A stretch of DNA of 64,000 nucleotides, taken from positions 3,162,001 to 3,226,000 of the forward strand of contig NZ_CP092104.1 in NCBI RefSeq assembly GCF_016918765.2, in the 5' to 3' direction. The notes beneath the pieces were generated by a model. The model was not told where the DNA came from. It saw only the letters and a list, made by a program, of their open reading frames with translations, and searched no databases. Shown here piece by piece: positions 18,833 through 27,872 of the stretch; position 1 is the stretch's first letter; each line of letters begins with the position of its first letter. The translations under genes and the position numbers were made by a program. Source of the stretch: Flagellatimonas centrodinii (GTDB taxonomy: Bacteria > Pseudomonadota > Gammaproteobacteria > Nevskiales > Nevskiaceae).

Positions 18833-20146
18833 GTGCAAGAGATTGACCTGCTGGTCACGCCGCGCCATCTGGTGCCGGTCGAACCGGCCAACCTGGTGGT
18901 CGAGCAAGCCGCCATCGCCATTGACCAAGGCCGCATTGTCGCCATCCTGCCGCGCTCCGAGGCCGCCACCGCCTATGCACCGCGCGAGCATCTGGATCTA
19001 CCCGACCATGTGGTATTGCCGGGGCTGGTGAATGCCCACACCCATGCCGCCATGAGCCTGCTGCGCGGGCTGGCTGACGATCTGCCGCTGATGGACTGGC
19101 TGCAGCAGCACATCTGGCCGGCCGAGGGCGCCCACGTCTCGCGCCAGTTCTGCACCGACGGGGTGCAGTTGGCCATGGCCGAGATGATCCGCAGCGGCAC
19201 CACCTGCTTCAACGACATGTACTTCTTCCCGGACGTGACTGCCGCCGAGGTCGACAAGGCCGGCATGGCAGCCGCGGTGGGCCTGATCGTGCTGGACTTC
19301 CCCACTGCCTGGGCGGCCGATGCCGAAACCTACATCCACAAGGGGCGTGAAGTTCACGACCAGCTGAAAGGCCATCCGCGCATTCGCACCCTGTTCGCCC
19401 CGCATGCGCCCTATACCGTCTCCGACGCGCCGCTGCGCAAGCTGCGCATCTTTGCCAACGAACTGGGCATCGGCGTCCACATGCACGTGCACGAAACCGC
19501 CGGCGAAGTGGCGATGGCGGTCGACGCCGACGGCCGACGGCCGTGGCAACGACTGCGTGAGCTGGACATGCTTGGCCCCGACTTTGTCGCGGTCCACATG
19601 ACCCAGCTCAACGCCGACGAGATCATCGAGGCGGGCGAACACCGGATCAGCGTCGCCCACTGCCCGGAATCCAACCTGAAGCTGGCGTCGGGATTCTGTC
19701 CGGTGAGCGCGCTGCTGAAGGCCGGGGTCAATGTGGCGCTGGGGACCGATGGTGCCGCATCGAACAACGACCTCGACCTGCTGGGCGAAATGCGCACCGC
19801 CGCCCTGCTGGCCAAGGCCGTGGCCAACGACGCCCAGGCATTACCGGCCGCGCAGGCCTTGCACGCCGCCACCCTCGGCGGCGCGAAGGCCCTCGGCATG
19901 GAGACCGACATCGGGTCGCTGGTCCCCGGCAAGCGGGCTGATTTCATTGCCATCGACCTGTCGGCCGCGAGCACACAGCCGGTCTACAACGTACTGTCCC
20001 AGGTGGTGTATGCCGCGTCACGCGACCAGGTCACCCACAGCTACGTCAATGGTCGCGCCCTGATGCGGGAGCGTCGTCTGATGACACTGGACGAGCCGGC
20101 GATCCTGGCACACGCCGCCGAGTGGCGGCGCCGCATCCGGCCCTAG
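18833..20146 (+). CDS. mtaD: 5-methylthioadenosine/S-adenosylhomocysteine deaminase (TRZ/ATZ amidohydrolase)
   Basis: 437 aa amidohydrolase-superfamily enzyme. Metal ligands visible: His69 and His71 in VNAHTHAAMS, a third His in GVHMHVHETAGE, and the Asp in LGTDGAASNNDLDL; the HCPESNLKLASG segment is typical of MTA/SAH deaminases. It converts methylthioadenosine to methylthioinosine, fitting its divergent partner mtnA in the same salvage route. The start is GTG at 18833 with AGGA eight bases upstream. The 3' end converges on the class V aminotransferase gene with 10 bases between. Confidence 0.92.
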   Translation: MQEIDLLVTPRHLVPVEPANLVVEQAAIAIDQGRIVAILPRSEAATAYAPREHLDLPDHVVLPGLVNAHTHAAMSLLRGLADDLPLMDWLQQHIWPAEGAHVSRQFCTDGVQLAMAEMIRSGTTCFNDMYFFPDVTAAEVDKAGMAAAVGLIVLDFPTAWAADAETYIHKGREVHDQLKGHPRIRTLFAPHAPYTVSDAPLRKLRIFANELGIGVHMHVHETAGEVAMAVDADGRRPWQRLRELDMLGPDFVAVHMTQLNADEIIEAGEHRISVAHCPESNLKLASGFCPVSALLKAGVNVALGTDGAASNNDLDLLGEMRTAALLAKAVANDAQALPAAQALHAATLGGAKALGMETDIGSLVPGKRADFIAIDLSAASTQPVYNVLSQVVYAASRDQVTHSYVNGRALMRERRLMTLDEPAILAHAAEWRRRIRP

Positions 20147-20156
20147 GGCGGCACGT

Positions 20157-21293
20157 TCAGGCGGCGGCCTGCCGAGGGGCGAACTGCACCAGCCCCTGAC
20201 GCAGCGCATCCAGCACACGCGCCACCGCTTCCTCGGTGCAGCCGTAACCCATCAGACCGATGCGCCAGGCCTTGCCGGCGAGTTCGCCAAGACCGGCGCC
20301 GATCTCGAGATGGTGCTGTTCCAGCAGGTATCGACGGAAGGCCGCATCGTCCACCCCCTCTGGGATACGCAGGGTGGTCAACGGCGGCAGTCGCTCGGTC
20401 TCGGGCGGAATCACCTCGATTCCCATGGCGGCGAGGCCCTCCACCAGGGATTGACTGACCCGCTGGTGACGCGCCCATCGCGCCTCGAGGCCTTCCTCCA
20501 GCACCAATCGCAGGGCTTCATGCAGCCCATAGAGCGCGTTGACCGGCGCCGTGTGATGATAAACACGACGCTGCGCCTCCCCCCAGTAGCCACCCAGCAG
20601 GGAAAAGTCGGCAAACCAGGTCTGCACCGGCGTGGTCCGCGCCCGGCACACGGCCAGGGCGCGATCACTGACGGTGACCGGTGCCAGTCCTGGCGGCGCA
20701 CCGAGGCATTTCTGGGTGCCGGCGTAGACCATGTCCAGGCCCCAGGCATCGACTTCGATCGGCACACCGGCAATGGCCGTGACACAGTCCACCAACGACA
20801 ATGCCTGGTGCTGCCGACACAGCGCAGCCAGGGCAGCACTGTCACTGAGTGCGCCGGTGGACGTCTCGGCCTGTACCCACGCCACCAGCTTGTAGGGGGC
20901 GCTGGCGGTCTCCAGCGTCTCCGCCACCTCCGCCACCTGAACCGCACGTCCCCAGGGGAAATGAACGGTGTCCACCTCAGCGCCACAACGCCGCGCCATT
21001 TCCGCCAGACGAACGCCGAACACGCCGTTGACGCAGATCAACACGCGATCACCACGCTCCAGCACATTGGCCAGACAGGCCTCCATCGCGGCTGTCGCCG
21101 GTGCCGACAGTGCCATGGTGAAGGCATTCTCGGTGCGGAACACCTGCCGCAGCTGCGCCTGAATCTCGTCCATCAGCCCAACGAAGGCCGGATCCAGGTG
21201 TCCGATCGTGGGCTGCGCCTGTGCCTGCAGCACGCTGGGCGCCACCGACGCCGGGCCAGGGCCCATCAGATACCGCAGAGGGGGCTGAAACAT
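20157..21293 (-). CDS. Class V PLP aminotransferase (alanine-glyoxylate / serine-pyruvate type)
   Basis: 378 aa. Fold-type I class V aminotransferase; the PLP lysine is in YAGTQKCLGAPPG, and the N terminus LMGPGPASVAPSVL and SLVDCVTAIAGVPIEVD are typical of the AGXT/serine-glyoxylate family. Likely converts glyoxylate and an amino donor (alanine or serine) to glycine. The start ATG at 21293 is preceded by GGAG at six bases; a longer in-frame reading adds 28 unsupported residues. Divergent from ubiG with a 92-base gap. Exact donor cannot be told. Confidence 0.85.
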   Translation of the reverse strand: MFQPPLRYLMGPGPASVAPSVLQAQAQPTIGHLDPAFVGLMDEIQAQLRQVFRTENAFTMALSAPATAAMEACLANVLERGDRVLICVNGVFGVRLAEMARRCGAEVDTVHFPWGRAVQVAEVAETLETASAPYKLVAWVQAETSTGALSDSAALAALCRQHQALSLVDCVTAIAGVPIEVDAWGLDMVYAGTQKCLGAPPGLAPVTVSDRALAVCRARTTPVQTWFADFSLLGGYWGEAQRRVYHHTAPVNALYGLHEALRLVLEEGLEARWARHQRVSQSLVEGLAAMGIEVIPPETERLPPLTTLRIPEGVDDAAFRRYLLEQHHLEIGAGLGELAGKAWRIGLMGYGCTEEAVARVLDALRQGLVQFAPRQAAA

Positions 21294-21385
21294 GCGTGAC
21301 TCCTGCACCAAAAAAGAGCCGGGACTGTAAGGGCCTGCGCCGTCCGACTCAAGCCCGGACGAGTCTGCGTGGCACAATTCCCACC

Positions 21386-22093
21386 ATGAACACGTCGAAC
21401 GTCGACCCTGCCGAAATTCACCATTTCTCCGCCCTCGCCGACCATTGGTGGGACCCCCAGGGGGAAATGGCCACCCTCCACCACATCAACCCGGTGCGCC
21501 TCGCCTATATCGACGACGTGGCAGCCGGGGTGCGCGGCCGCCGTGCGCTCGATGTCGGCTGTGGCGGCGGCCTGCTGACCGAAGCCCTGGCAGCCGCCGG
21601 CGCCGACGCCACCGGCATCGACCTGGCGGCGCCTTCAATCGACGTCGCCCGTCGCCATGCCGTGGTTGCGGGCCTGAAGGTTGACTATCACTGTGTGGCC
21701 ACCGAAGCGTTCGCCCGTGAGGCGGCCGGCCGCTTCGAGCTGGTCTGCTGTCTTGAGATGCTGGAACACGTGCCGGACCCGGCAGCCGTGGTCAGCGCCT
21801 GCGCCACGCTGGCGGCCCCCGGCGCGACGCTGGTGTTCTCAACGCTCAACCGCAACCCCAAGGCTTTCGCCATGGCGATCGTCGGGGCCGAGTACCTGCT
21901 GGGGTTGATCCCCCGCGGCACCCATGACTTCGCCCAGTTCATCCGGCCGTCGGAGCTGGCGGAGTGGGTGCGTGCCGCCGGACTGGAGGTGGTTGGCTTG
22001 CGCGGCCTGCACTACAACCCGCTGCTGAAGACGGCTCGACTGAGCGATGACGTATCGGTGAACTACTTCCTGCATGCAAGAAAGCCGTCATGA
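21386..22093 (+). CDS. ubiG: Ubiquinone biosynthesis O-methyltransferase
   Basis: 235 aa. SAM-dependent methyltransferase performing both O-methylations of ubiquinone synthesis. N-terminal NVDPAEIHHFSALADHWWDP is the UbiG hallmark, followed by the SAM motif ALDVGCGGGLLTEALA and the TGIDLA acidic loop. The start at 21386 gives the usual N terminus; the longer open frame reads through the intergenic region. The stop overlaps the next gene's ATG (ATGA). A quinone-based respiratory chain is implied. Confidence 0.95.
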   Translation: MNTSNVDPAEIHHFSALADHWWDPQGEMATLHHINPVRLAYIDDVAAGVRGRRALDVGCGGGLLTEALAAAGADATGIDLAAPSIDVARRHAVVAGLKVDYHCVATEAFAREAAGRFELVCCLEMLEHVPDPAAVVSACATLAAPGATLVFSTLNRNPKAFAMAIVGAEYLLGLIPRGTHDFAQFIRPSELAEWVRAAGLEVVGLRGLHYNPLLKTARLSDDVSVNYFLHARKPS

Positions 22094-22737
22094 GCGCCTG
22101 GCTATTCGACCTTGACGGCACACTGGTCGACACCGCCCCCGACCTGGCCGCCGCAGCCAACCATCTGCGACGACTCGACGGTCTGTCACCGCTGCCAGTC
22201 GATCACTATCGGCCGGCCGCGTCCGGCGGCGCACGCGGACTGATCAAGGCAGGCCTGGGGCTGGCTGACGATCACCCACGTTTCCCGGCACTTCGTGATC
22301 AGTTTCTGGCGCACTACCGTGCGCACCTGGCGGATCAGTCGCGGCTGTTCGAGGGCCTGGAGCCGGTGTTGCGCTCGATGGAACAGCGCCACATTCCCTG
22401 GGGCGTGGTCACCAACAAACCGGCCTGGCTCACGGTGCCGCTGATGACGGCACTCGATCTTGCCGAGCGGGCTGCGGTCTGTGTCAGTGCCGATGAAGCT
22501 CCGGCACCCAAGCCGGCACCCGACGCCCTGCTGCTGGCATGCGCGCGTGCCAAGCTGCTGCCGGGGGAATGCCACTACGTTGGCGACGATCGTCGCGACA
22601 TCGAGGCCGGTCGTGCTGCCGGCATGCGTACCGTGGCCGTGAACTGGGGCTACACCGGCAACAACGGCGCACCCGCGAGCTGGGGTGCCGACCACCTGGT
22701 CGATCACCCCACTGATCTGCTGGCCCTGATCCGCTAG
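22090..22737 (+). CDS. HAD phosphatase, Gph/MupP type (probable MurNAc 6-phosphate phosphatase)
   Basis: 215 aa HAD-superfamily subfamily IA phosphatase. Motif I is FDLDGTLVDTAPD, motif II/III regions VVTNKP and KPAPDALLLA, motif IV GDDRRDIEAG. By sequence alone it would be named phosphoglycolate phosphatase. The ATGA overlap with ubiG is the same setting as P. aeruginosa mupP, whose product dephosphorylates N-acetylmuramic acid 6-phosphate in peptidoglycan recycling, so that function is the better guess. Substrate specificity cannot be read from motifs. Confidence 0.85.
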   Translation: MSAWLFDLDGTLVDTAPDLAAAANHLRRLDGLSPLPVDHYRPAASGGARGLIKAGLGLADDHPRFPALRDQFLAHYRAHLADQSRLFEGLEPVLRSMEQRHIPWGVVTNKPAWLTVPLMTALDLAERAAVCVSADEAPAPKPAPDALLLACARAKLLPGECHYVGDDRRDIEAGRAAGMRTVAVNWGYTGNNGAPASWGADHLVDHPTDLLALIR

Positions 22738-22865
22738 TACCGAACCCCGTCGCGGTCTGGCACCCTTGCCGCTAGCGGGTTCAGGGAACAAGGGACGAGG
22801 CTGGGGATCATGCGACCACTATTCGCCGCACCGCATTGCACCGGCGACCGCGCAGGGGCCGCGAG

Positions 22866-24482
22866 ATGAGCTCCGCACCGACGCTGGGATCACTCGAGAC
22901 GCTGTCGCGGCTGCTTCGCACCCGCGCCAACCGCCATGCCTGGATTGGCCTCGGCGTCGGCCTGTTCGCGGCCCTGGCGGCGACACTGCTGCACTGTCGC
23001 TACGAAACCGGCAGCTACACCCTCACCGGCATGCTCTGGGTTCAGAGCCAGAACCCGGCGCTGTGGCTGCTGGACCTGATGCCGCTCGCCTTCCTGCTCT
23101 GGGGCCAGTACATCGGCATGGTCATGTCTTACCAGGCTAGCGCCCTGGTGATGGATGAAACCCGCGCCCTGCGCGAACAGGCCTCGTTACTGGCGCACCA
23201 ATTGGGTGATGTCACCGACACTCACGGCCCCCGGTGTCATCTGCCGGGGCGGGGACAACTGCTGGACGGTATCCGCCAGGCGCTGATTCGTACGCCGACG
23301 GGCCAAGGCCGCCTTCAGGTCCTGGCGCTGGTCAGTGACCGCTATGCGGCGCTCGCGTACGGAGAGCGTAGCGATGGCGCCGACCGCCTCGTACAGCAGA
23401 TGGCACTTCGGTTGCGCCATGCGCTCGGGGACCACGACCTGTTGACCCACCTCGGCCACGACCGATTCGCGGTGCTCAGTCCGATGACCGGCGACGACAC
23501 CGATAGTCACCGGCTGGCCCGTCGGTTGCATTTGGCCTTCGATACCCCGGTGACCCTGGGCGATGGACCGCTCGGTGTCAGCCTCCACGTCGGCGTCGCC
23601 CACGGTCCGCGACACGGCAATCAGCCCGAGTCGCTCCTGCGCAACGCCGAGGCCGCCTGCTACCTCGCGCAGGCCCGCGGTCAGGAAACCACCGTATTCG
23701 ACCCGGAAGCCGACCAGGACGCCAGTGGCGATGCGCATCTGCTCGCCGACCTCTATGGCGCTCTCCACCACGACGGCCTGGTTGACTGCTACCAGCTGCA
23801 ACGCGGCATCCGCGGCGAACGACGCCTGCGCCAGCAGCCGCAGTGGCCGCACCCGCTTCGCGGCACCCTGAGCGCGCACCACTTCATGGACCTGCCCGCC
23901 CGCGCCACGCTTCTGCATCAGCTCACCGCCTGGCAGCTTCGGGAAGCAATGCACCGGCTCGAATCACTGCCACCCGCCTCGCGGCCGCATCTGGTCATCC
24001 GCCCCCCGGCTCGCGCCTGGGACCGACTGCCACTGGCCGACATGGTGCTGCGTCTGCTGCAGGCGCACGACCGGCCGGCTGAGCGACTGACCCTGGAGCT
24101 GCCAGTGGCGCTCCTGGTGCGCGAATCCGCTGCGCTGAAGCAGACATTGACCACACTTGCGAGCGCCGGGGTTCGTCTCGGCATGGCCGGACAGAGTCTG
24201 CTCGGCACCCTGCCGGCGGCGGCGCTGGTCTACCCGCTGCATGAGGCCCGATTGCCTTCAGTCTGGCTGCGCGAGATCGGGCGCCATGAACGCGGCGCAG
24301 CGCTTCTGGCGCAGACCTTGGCCCAGCTCCATGAACTCGGCCTCCAGGTGACGCTGGGCGGTGCAGACAGTGCCGAGTGTCTCGAGACGGCAAGCGCGCT
24401 CGGCGCCGATTACCTCGAGGGGCGTGCCATCGAACTGCCGCTGTCCCCCACCGCCGTGGCGCTGTCACTGGAGACCAACTGA
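22866..24482 (+). CDS. Membrane protein with degenerate GGDEF and EAL domains
   Basis: 538 aa from ATG 22866. Two N-terminal membrane helices (about residues 26-44 and 65-87), a short linker, a GGDEF-like domain (about 125-290) and an EAL-like domain (about 300-538). The GGDEF signature is reduced to LGHDRFAVLS, lacking the catalytic Gly-Gly-(D/E)-Glu-Phe. In the EAL part the expected E-A-L-x-R segment is absent and the distal QG motif reads LEGRAIE. Neither cyclase nor phosphodiesterase activity is expected; a c-di-GMP-sensing or scaffolding role is possible. It lies in the MupP-YciK interval, where I recall no such gene in Pseudomonas. Fold assignment is by eye. Confidence 0.7.
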   Translation: MSSAPTLGSLETLSRLLRTRANRHAWIGLGVGLFAALAATLLHCRYETGSYTLTGMLWVQSQNPALWLLDLMPLAFLLWGQYIGMVMSYQASALVMDETRALREQASLLAHQLGDVTDTHGPRCHLPGRGQLLDGIRQALIRTPTGQGRLQVLALVSDRYAALAYGERSDGADRLVQQMALRLRHALGDHDLLTHLGHDRFAVLSPMTGDDTDSHRLARRLHLAFDTPVTLGDGPLGVSLHVGVAHGPRHGNQPESLLRNAEAACYLAQARGQETTVFDPEADQDASGDAHLLADLYGALHHDGLVDCYQLQRGIRGERRLRQQPQWPHPLRGTLSAHHFMDLPARATLLHQLTAWQLREAMHRLESLPPASRPHLVIRPPARAWDRLPLADMVLRLLQAHDRPAERLTLELPVALLVRESAALKQTLTTLASAGVRLGMAGQSLLGTLPAAALVYPLHEARLPSVWLREIGRHERGAALLAQTLAQLHELGLQVTLGGADSAECLETASALGADYLEGRAIELPLSPTAVALSLETN

Positions 24483-24520
24483 CGGGTATCCTTCGCGCCC
24501 ACCCTTCGAATCCGCCGCGC

Positions 24521-25276
24521 ATGGCCCACTCCGCCCCCACCGATGCTCCACCGCTGTCCTTTGCCTCTGACCACCTCGACGGTCGGGTGATCCTGATCAC
24601 GGGCGCTGGCGATGGTCTCGGCCGGGCGCTGGCGATCGCGGCTGCCGGGCTGGGCGCACAGGTGGTGCTGCTGGGGCGGACCACCGCCAAACTGGAGGCC
24701 ACCGACGACGCGATCCGTGCTGCCGGCGGCGCCCCCGCAGCGCTGTATCCGGTCAACCTCACCGGCGCCACCTGGGGTGACCTGGCCGAGGTGGCCATGA
24801 CACTGGAAACCGAATTCGGCCGCCTCGATGGCCTGGTGCACGCCGCCGCCCATTTCAAGACCTTCACCCGCATGGAGGACGTCGAACCCAAGGACTGGCT
24901 GGAATCCCTGCAGGTCAACCTCACTGCACCGTTTGCCCTGACCCGCCACTGCCTGCCCCTGCTGCGACATTCCGGCGACGGCTCGGTGGTGTTCGTGGCC
25001 GACCAGGGCGGGCGCCGGCATAAACCGTTCCAGGGTGCCTATGGCGTCGCCAAAGCCGCCCTTGAAACCCTGAGCGCGCAATGGGCGCACGAGCAGACAG
25101 CGGACGCCCCGGTGCGGTTCAACACCTACTACCCCGGGCCGATGCGCAGCGGCGTCCGGCTGAAAGGATACCCGGGCGAGGTTCTGGACCAGGTCCCGGC
25201 GCCAGACACTGCGGTGCCCCGCCTGTTGTGGCTGCTCGGGCCGGATAGCCGCGGGATCAGCGGTCAGCAGTTCTGA
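24521..25276 (+). CDS. YciK-like short-chain dehydrogenase, catalytic Ser replaced
   Basis: 251 aa SDR. Cofactor motif TGAGDGLGRALA, NNAG-equivalent VHAAAHF, and the YxxxK pair in GAYGVAKAAL. At the catalytic Ser position, thirteen residues before the Tyr, there is Asp (VADQGGR), where E. coli YciK has Ser. Position after the ubiG-mupP pair matches the Pseudomonas yciK locus, supporting orthology. The start ATG 24521 is chosen by the N-terminal length of the family; an upstream ATG at 24377 lies inside the preceding gene. Activity is uncertain because of the replaced Ser. Confidence 0.82.
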   Translation: MAHSAPTDAPPLSFASDHLDGRVILITGAGDGLGRALAIAAAGLGAQVVLLGRTTAKLEATDDAIRAAGGAPAALYPVNLTGATWGDLAEVAMTLETEFGRLDGLVHAAAHFKTFTRMEDVEPKDWLESLQVNLTAPFALTRHCLPLLRHSGDGSVVFVADQGGRRHKPFQGAYGVAKAALETLSAQWAHEQTADAPVRFNTYYPGPMRSGVRLKGYPGEVLDQVPAPDTAVPRLLWLLGPDSRGISGQQF

Positions 25277-25292
25277 TTTTCGGTGTGACGGC

Positions 25293-26240
25293 TCAGGTTG
25301 ACGGCTTGCGCTTGCGTGAGGCGTGCCAGGGCGGCGCCTTGTTGCCACCCTTGGGTTTGCGCCCGCCAAGCGTCGGTGTCTCGTCCTGGTCGGCGCGCGC
25401 CCGCGCCTTGCGCACCGGCTTCGGTGATGCAGCAGCCTCGGGTACCACCGCTTTGCGGCCGGCACGCAGCGGCTTCGTACTGGCCAGCGCCGGGTCCAGC
25501 GAGACCGACTGCAGCAGCGCCGCGCATTCCTCGACCGTCGCCTCCCGGAAGCCGCCGGTGCGAATCCCCCGCCCCAGCACCAGCGGCCCGTAGGCCAACC
25601 GGATCAGTCGGCTGACCTGCAGGTTCTGGCTCTCGAACAGGCGTCGCACCTCACGATGTCGCCCTTCATGCAAGGTCACCGTCCACCACTGGTTGGCACT
25701 GCCCTCGCCGTCCTCACTGCTGCCCGACCGCAGCGTATCGAAACGGGCCAGATGCCCATCCATCATCACCCCGGTGCGGGTGAGCGTGTCGATCATCTCC
25801 GGCGTCAGCTCGCCCAGCACCCGCACCGCATATTCACGCGAAATCTCGAAGCTGGGGTGCATCAGCCGGCGAGCCAGCTCCCCGTGGTCGGTGAACAGCA
25901 ACAATCCGGAGGTATTGATATCGAGGCGGCCGACGGCGATCCAACGTCCGTCAGTCAGGGGGGGCAACTTGCGGAAAACGGTCTGCCGCCCCTCCGGGTC
26001 CTCACGGGTGACGATCTCGCCAACCCGCTTGCGATACAACAGCACCCGCGGCGCGGCGCGCTTGCGGGCGAGCAGGATACGGCGGCCATCGACGCGAACA
26101 TGATCATCCTCGTCGACCTTCTGACCGAGCTCTGCCGGCCGACCGTTGACCGTGATACGGCCATCAGTGATCCAGGTTTCGATCTGGCGGCGGCTGGCCA
26201 CACCGGCATCGGCTAACCGCTTTTGCAGGCGTTCGCTCAC
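25293..26240 (-). CDS. rluB: 23S rRNA pseudouridine(2605) synthase
   Basis: 315 aa RsuA/RluB-family pseudouridine synthase. An S4 RNA-binding domain occupies about residues 2-48 and the catalytic Asp is in GRLDINTSGLLLFT. RluB is favoured over RluE and RsuA because of its length, the HEGRHREVRRLFES motif and a long Lys/Arg/Pro-rich C-terminal tail of about 70 residues, and because scpB lies upstream as in other gammaproteobacteria. Its GTG start overlaps the scpB stop (GTGA). The 3' end converges on the yciK-like gene with a 16-base gap. Confidence 0.92.
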   Translation of the reverse strand: MSERLQKRLADAGVASRRQIETWITDGRITVNGRPAELGQKVDEDDHVRVDGRRILLARKRAAPRVLLYRKRVGEIVTREDPEGRQTVFRKLPPLTDGRWIAVGRLDINTSGLLLFTDHGELARRLMHPSFEISREYAVRVLGELTPEMIDTLTRTGVMMDGHLARFDTLRSGSSEDGEGSANQWWTVTLHEGRHREVRRLFESQNLQVSRLIRLAYGPLVLGRGIRTGGFREATVEECAALLQSVSLDPALASTKPLRAGRKAVVPEAAASPKPVRKARARADQDETPTLGGRKPKGGNKAPPWHASRKRKPST

Positions 26241-27046
26241 GGAGGGCTCGGGTCTGATGACGATGAGTCGGGATCGGGATCGGGATCGGGATCGGGTTGA
26301 GGTTCGGCGTCGGCATCGCCCACCGTCTCGGGCTCGGCGTCCACGGCAGCCTCGACGGTCGCGGTCGCCTCCGTAGCCGCGGACACTTCGGCTTCGCGAC
26401 CTGCCGAGAGCGCCAGCGGGGTGCCCGCCCCAAGCCCGGCCAGGGCTGCTTCAAGCTGCGCCGGGTCCTTGATCGCGGGCAGCTCTGGCAACTGATCGAG
26501 CGAACGCAAGCCGAGGTCATCCAGCAACTGGAGGGTGGTGCCGAACAGGGTCGGCCGACCCGGCACCTCCTTGACCCCCACTTCGCGGATCCAACCGCGC
26601 TCCAGCAAGGTGCGAATGATGTTGGGCGACAGGGCAACCCCGCGAATCTCTTCGACCTCACCCCGGGTTACCGGTTGCTGGTAGCAGATGATCGCCAGGG
26701 TCTCGAGCAGCGCCCGCGTCAGCCGTGGCGGCTTCTCGTGCCACAGCCGCGCAACGGTCTGCGCATGCAGCGGGCGGATCTGCATCCGCCAGCCGCTGGC
26801 CACTTCCACCAACTCCACGGCGCGCGTCGACAGATCCTCTCCGAGGAGGGTCAGCGCAGCCCGCAGGCGCCGACGCTCGGGGGGCTCCGGGTCCGCCAGC
26901 AGCCGTTGCAACTGGTCAACCGTGAGCGGCTGCTCGGACGCCAGCAACAGCGCCTCCAGCAGTGGCACCAGTGGCCGTGGATCGGCGGACGTCTCGATCT
27001 CGGCATCCATGACGGGTTCGGCGGGGGCGATTTCAGGCGACGTCAT
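26237..27046 (-). CDS. scpB: Segregation and condensation protein B
   Basis: About 269 aa. ScpB is a kleisin-associated winged-helix protein of the SMC-ScpAB condensin. Recognised by PLLEALLLASEQPL near the start and by LLETLAIICYQQPVTRGEVEEIRGV and GRPTLFGTT, which are the conserved core. The start is uncertain: ATG 27046 overlaps the scpA stop region by 14 bases, with alternatives at 27064 and 27010. The C-terminal 70 residues are an Ala/Glu/Asp/Pro-rich tail ending in a Asp-Pro repeat coded by a hexanucleotide repeat, not expected to be part of the fold. Confidence 0.92.
   Translation of the reverse strand: MTSPEIAPAEPVMDAEIETSADPRPLVPLLEALLLASEQPLTVDQLQRLLADPEPPERRRLRAALTLLGEDLSTRAVELVEVASGWRMQIRPLHAQTVARLWHEKPPRLTRALLETLAIICYQQPVTRGEVEEIRGVALSPNIIRTLLERGWIREVGVKEVPGRPTLFGTTLQLLDDLGLRSLDQLPELPAIKDPAQLEAALAGLGAGTPLALSAGREAEVSAATEATATVEAAVDAEPETVGDADAEPQPDPDPDPDPDSSSSDPSPP
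26268..26296. repeat. TCGGGA hexanucleotide tandem repeat inside scpB
   Basis: Four full TCGGGA units plus a partial fifth on the plus strand. Read on the coding strand they give alternating Asp-Pro near the ScpB C terminus. Unit length is a multiple of three, so copy-number change would alter protein length without frameshift. Confidence 0.9.
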
Positions 27047-27872
27047 CGGCAGCTTGGGCAACATCAATGAGAATGGGGGCGAACGGTGCATCCTGAACCA
27101 GATCGATCATCGCGCTCTTGACCAGTTCAAGCACCGCAAGCAGACAGACCACGACCCCGATCCGGCCCTCCGCAGGATCGATCAGGGACTCGAATGGCTG
27201 AGGACCGTGGCCAAGGCGCCCGAGAATATCGGACATTCGCGCACGCACGCTGAGCGGCTCACGTGCAATCTGATGGTGGGTGAACAATTCGGCCCGCGAC
27301 ATGACCTGCTGAAACGCCAGCAGCAGCTCACGCAGCCCGGGCATCGGCAGCTGAGGGGCGGTCGGCGGCAGGTCGACTCGCGCTTGCGCCAGGTGCAACT
27401 CGCGGCCCATGCGCGGCAAGCCGTCGATACGCTCGGCGGCTGTCTTGAACTGCTCATAGGCCTGCAGCCGGCGGACCAGTTCCATCCGCGGGTCCTCACC
27501 TTCGCCGGGGTCATCGGGCGGCGGCCGCGGCAGCAGAATGCGTGACTTGATCTCGGCCAGCAGCGCGGCCATCACCAGGTACTCTGCCGCCAGCTCCAGC
27601 CTCAGCCCCTGCATCAGGTCGATATAGGTCACGTACTGCTGGGTAATCTGCAGCACCGGAATATCGAGAATATCGAGATTCTGACGGCGAATGAGATAGA
27701 GCAAGAGGTCGAGCGGGCCCTCGAAAGCATCGAGGATGATCTCCAGCGCATCGGGGGGGATGTAGAGGTCTTCCGGCAGCTTGTCGAGCAACTGGCCGTT
27801 GATGCGCGGCAGTCGTTCCGCCGCACCCTCCGGCACGGTGTCGACCGGCTCCGCCTCGACCAGCTCGTTCAT
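27033..27872 (-). CDS. scpA: Segregation and condensation protein A (kleisin)
   Basis: 279 aa. ScpA is the kleisin that bridges SMC heads and binds ScpB. The conserved N-terminal segment [19 protein letters not shown] and [19 protein letters not shown] identify it; the C-terminal winged helix ([17 protein letters not shown]) is present. Its ATG overlaps the trpS stop (ATGA). It has a ~45-residue acidic N-terminal extension before the kleisin core. No smc gene is in the window; gammaproteobacteria of this type normally carry it elsewhere. Confidence 0.94.
   Translation of the reverse strand: MNELVEAEPVDTVPEGAAERLPRINGQLLDKLPEDLYIPPDALEIILDAFEGPLDLLLYLIRRQNLDILDIPVLQITQQYVTYIDLMQGLRLELAAEYLVMAALLAEIKSRILLPRPPPDDPGEGEDPRMELVRRLQAYEQFKTAAERIDGLPRMGRELHLAQARVDLPPTAPQLPMPGLRELLLAFQQVMSRAELFTHHQIAREPLSVRARMSDILGRLGHGPQPFESLIDPAEGRIGVVVCLLAVLELVKSAMIDLVQDAPFAPILIDVAQAADDVA

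Noticed and set aside
22758-22780. TGGCAC...TTGCC upstream of the GGDEF-EAL gene as a sigma-54 promoter
   Set aside because: The GG and GC elements are separated by 7 bases in place of the required 10.
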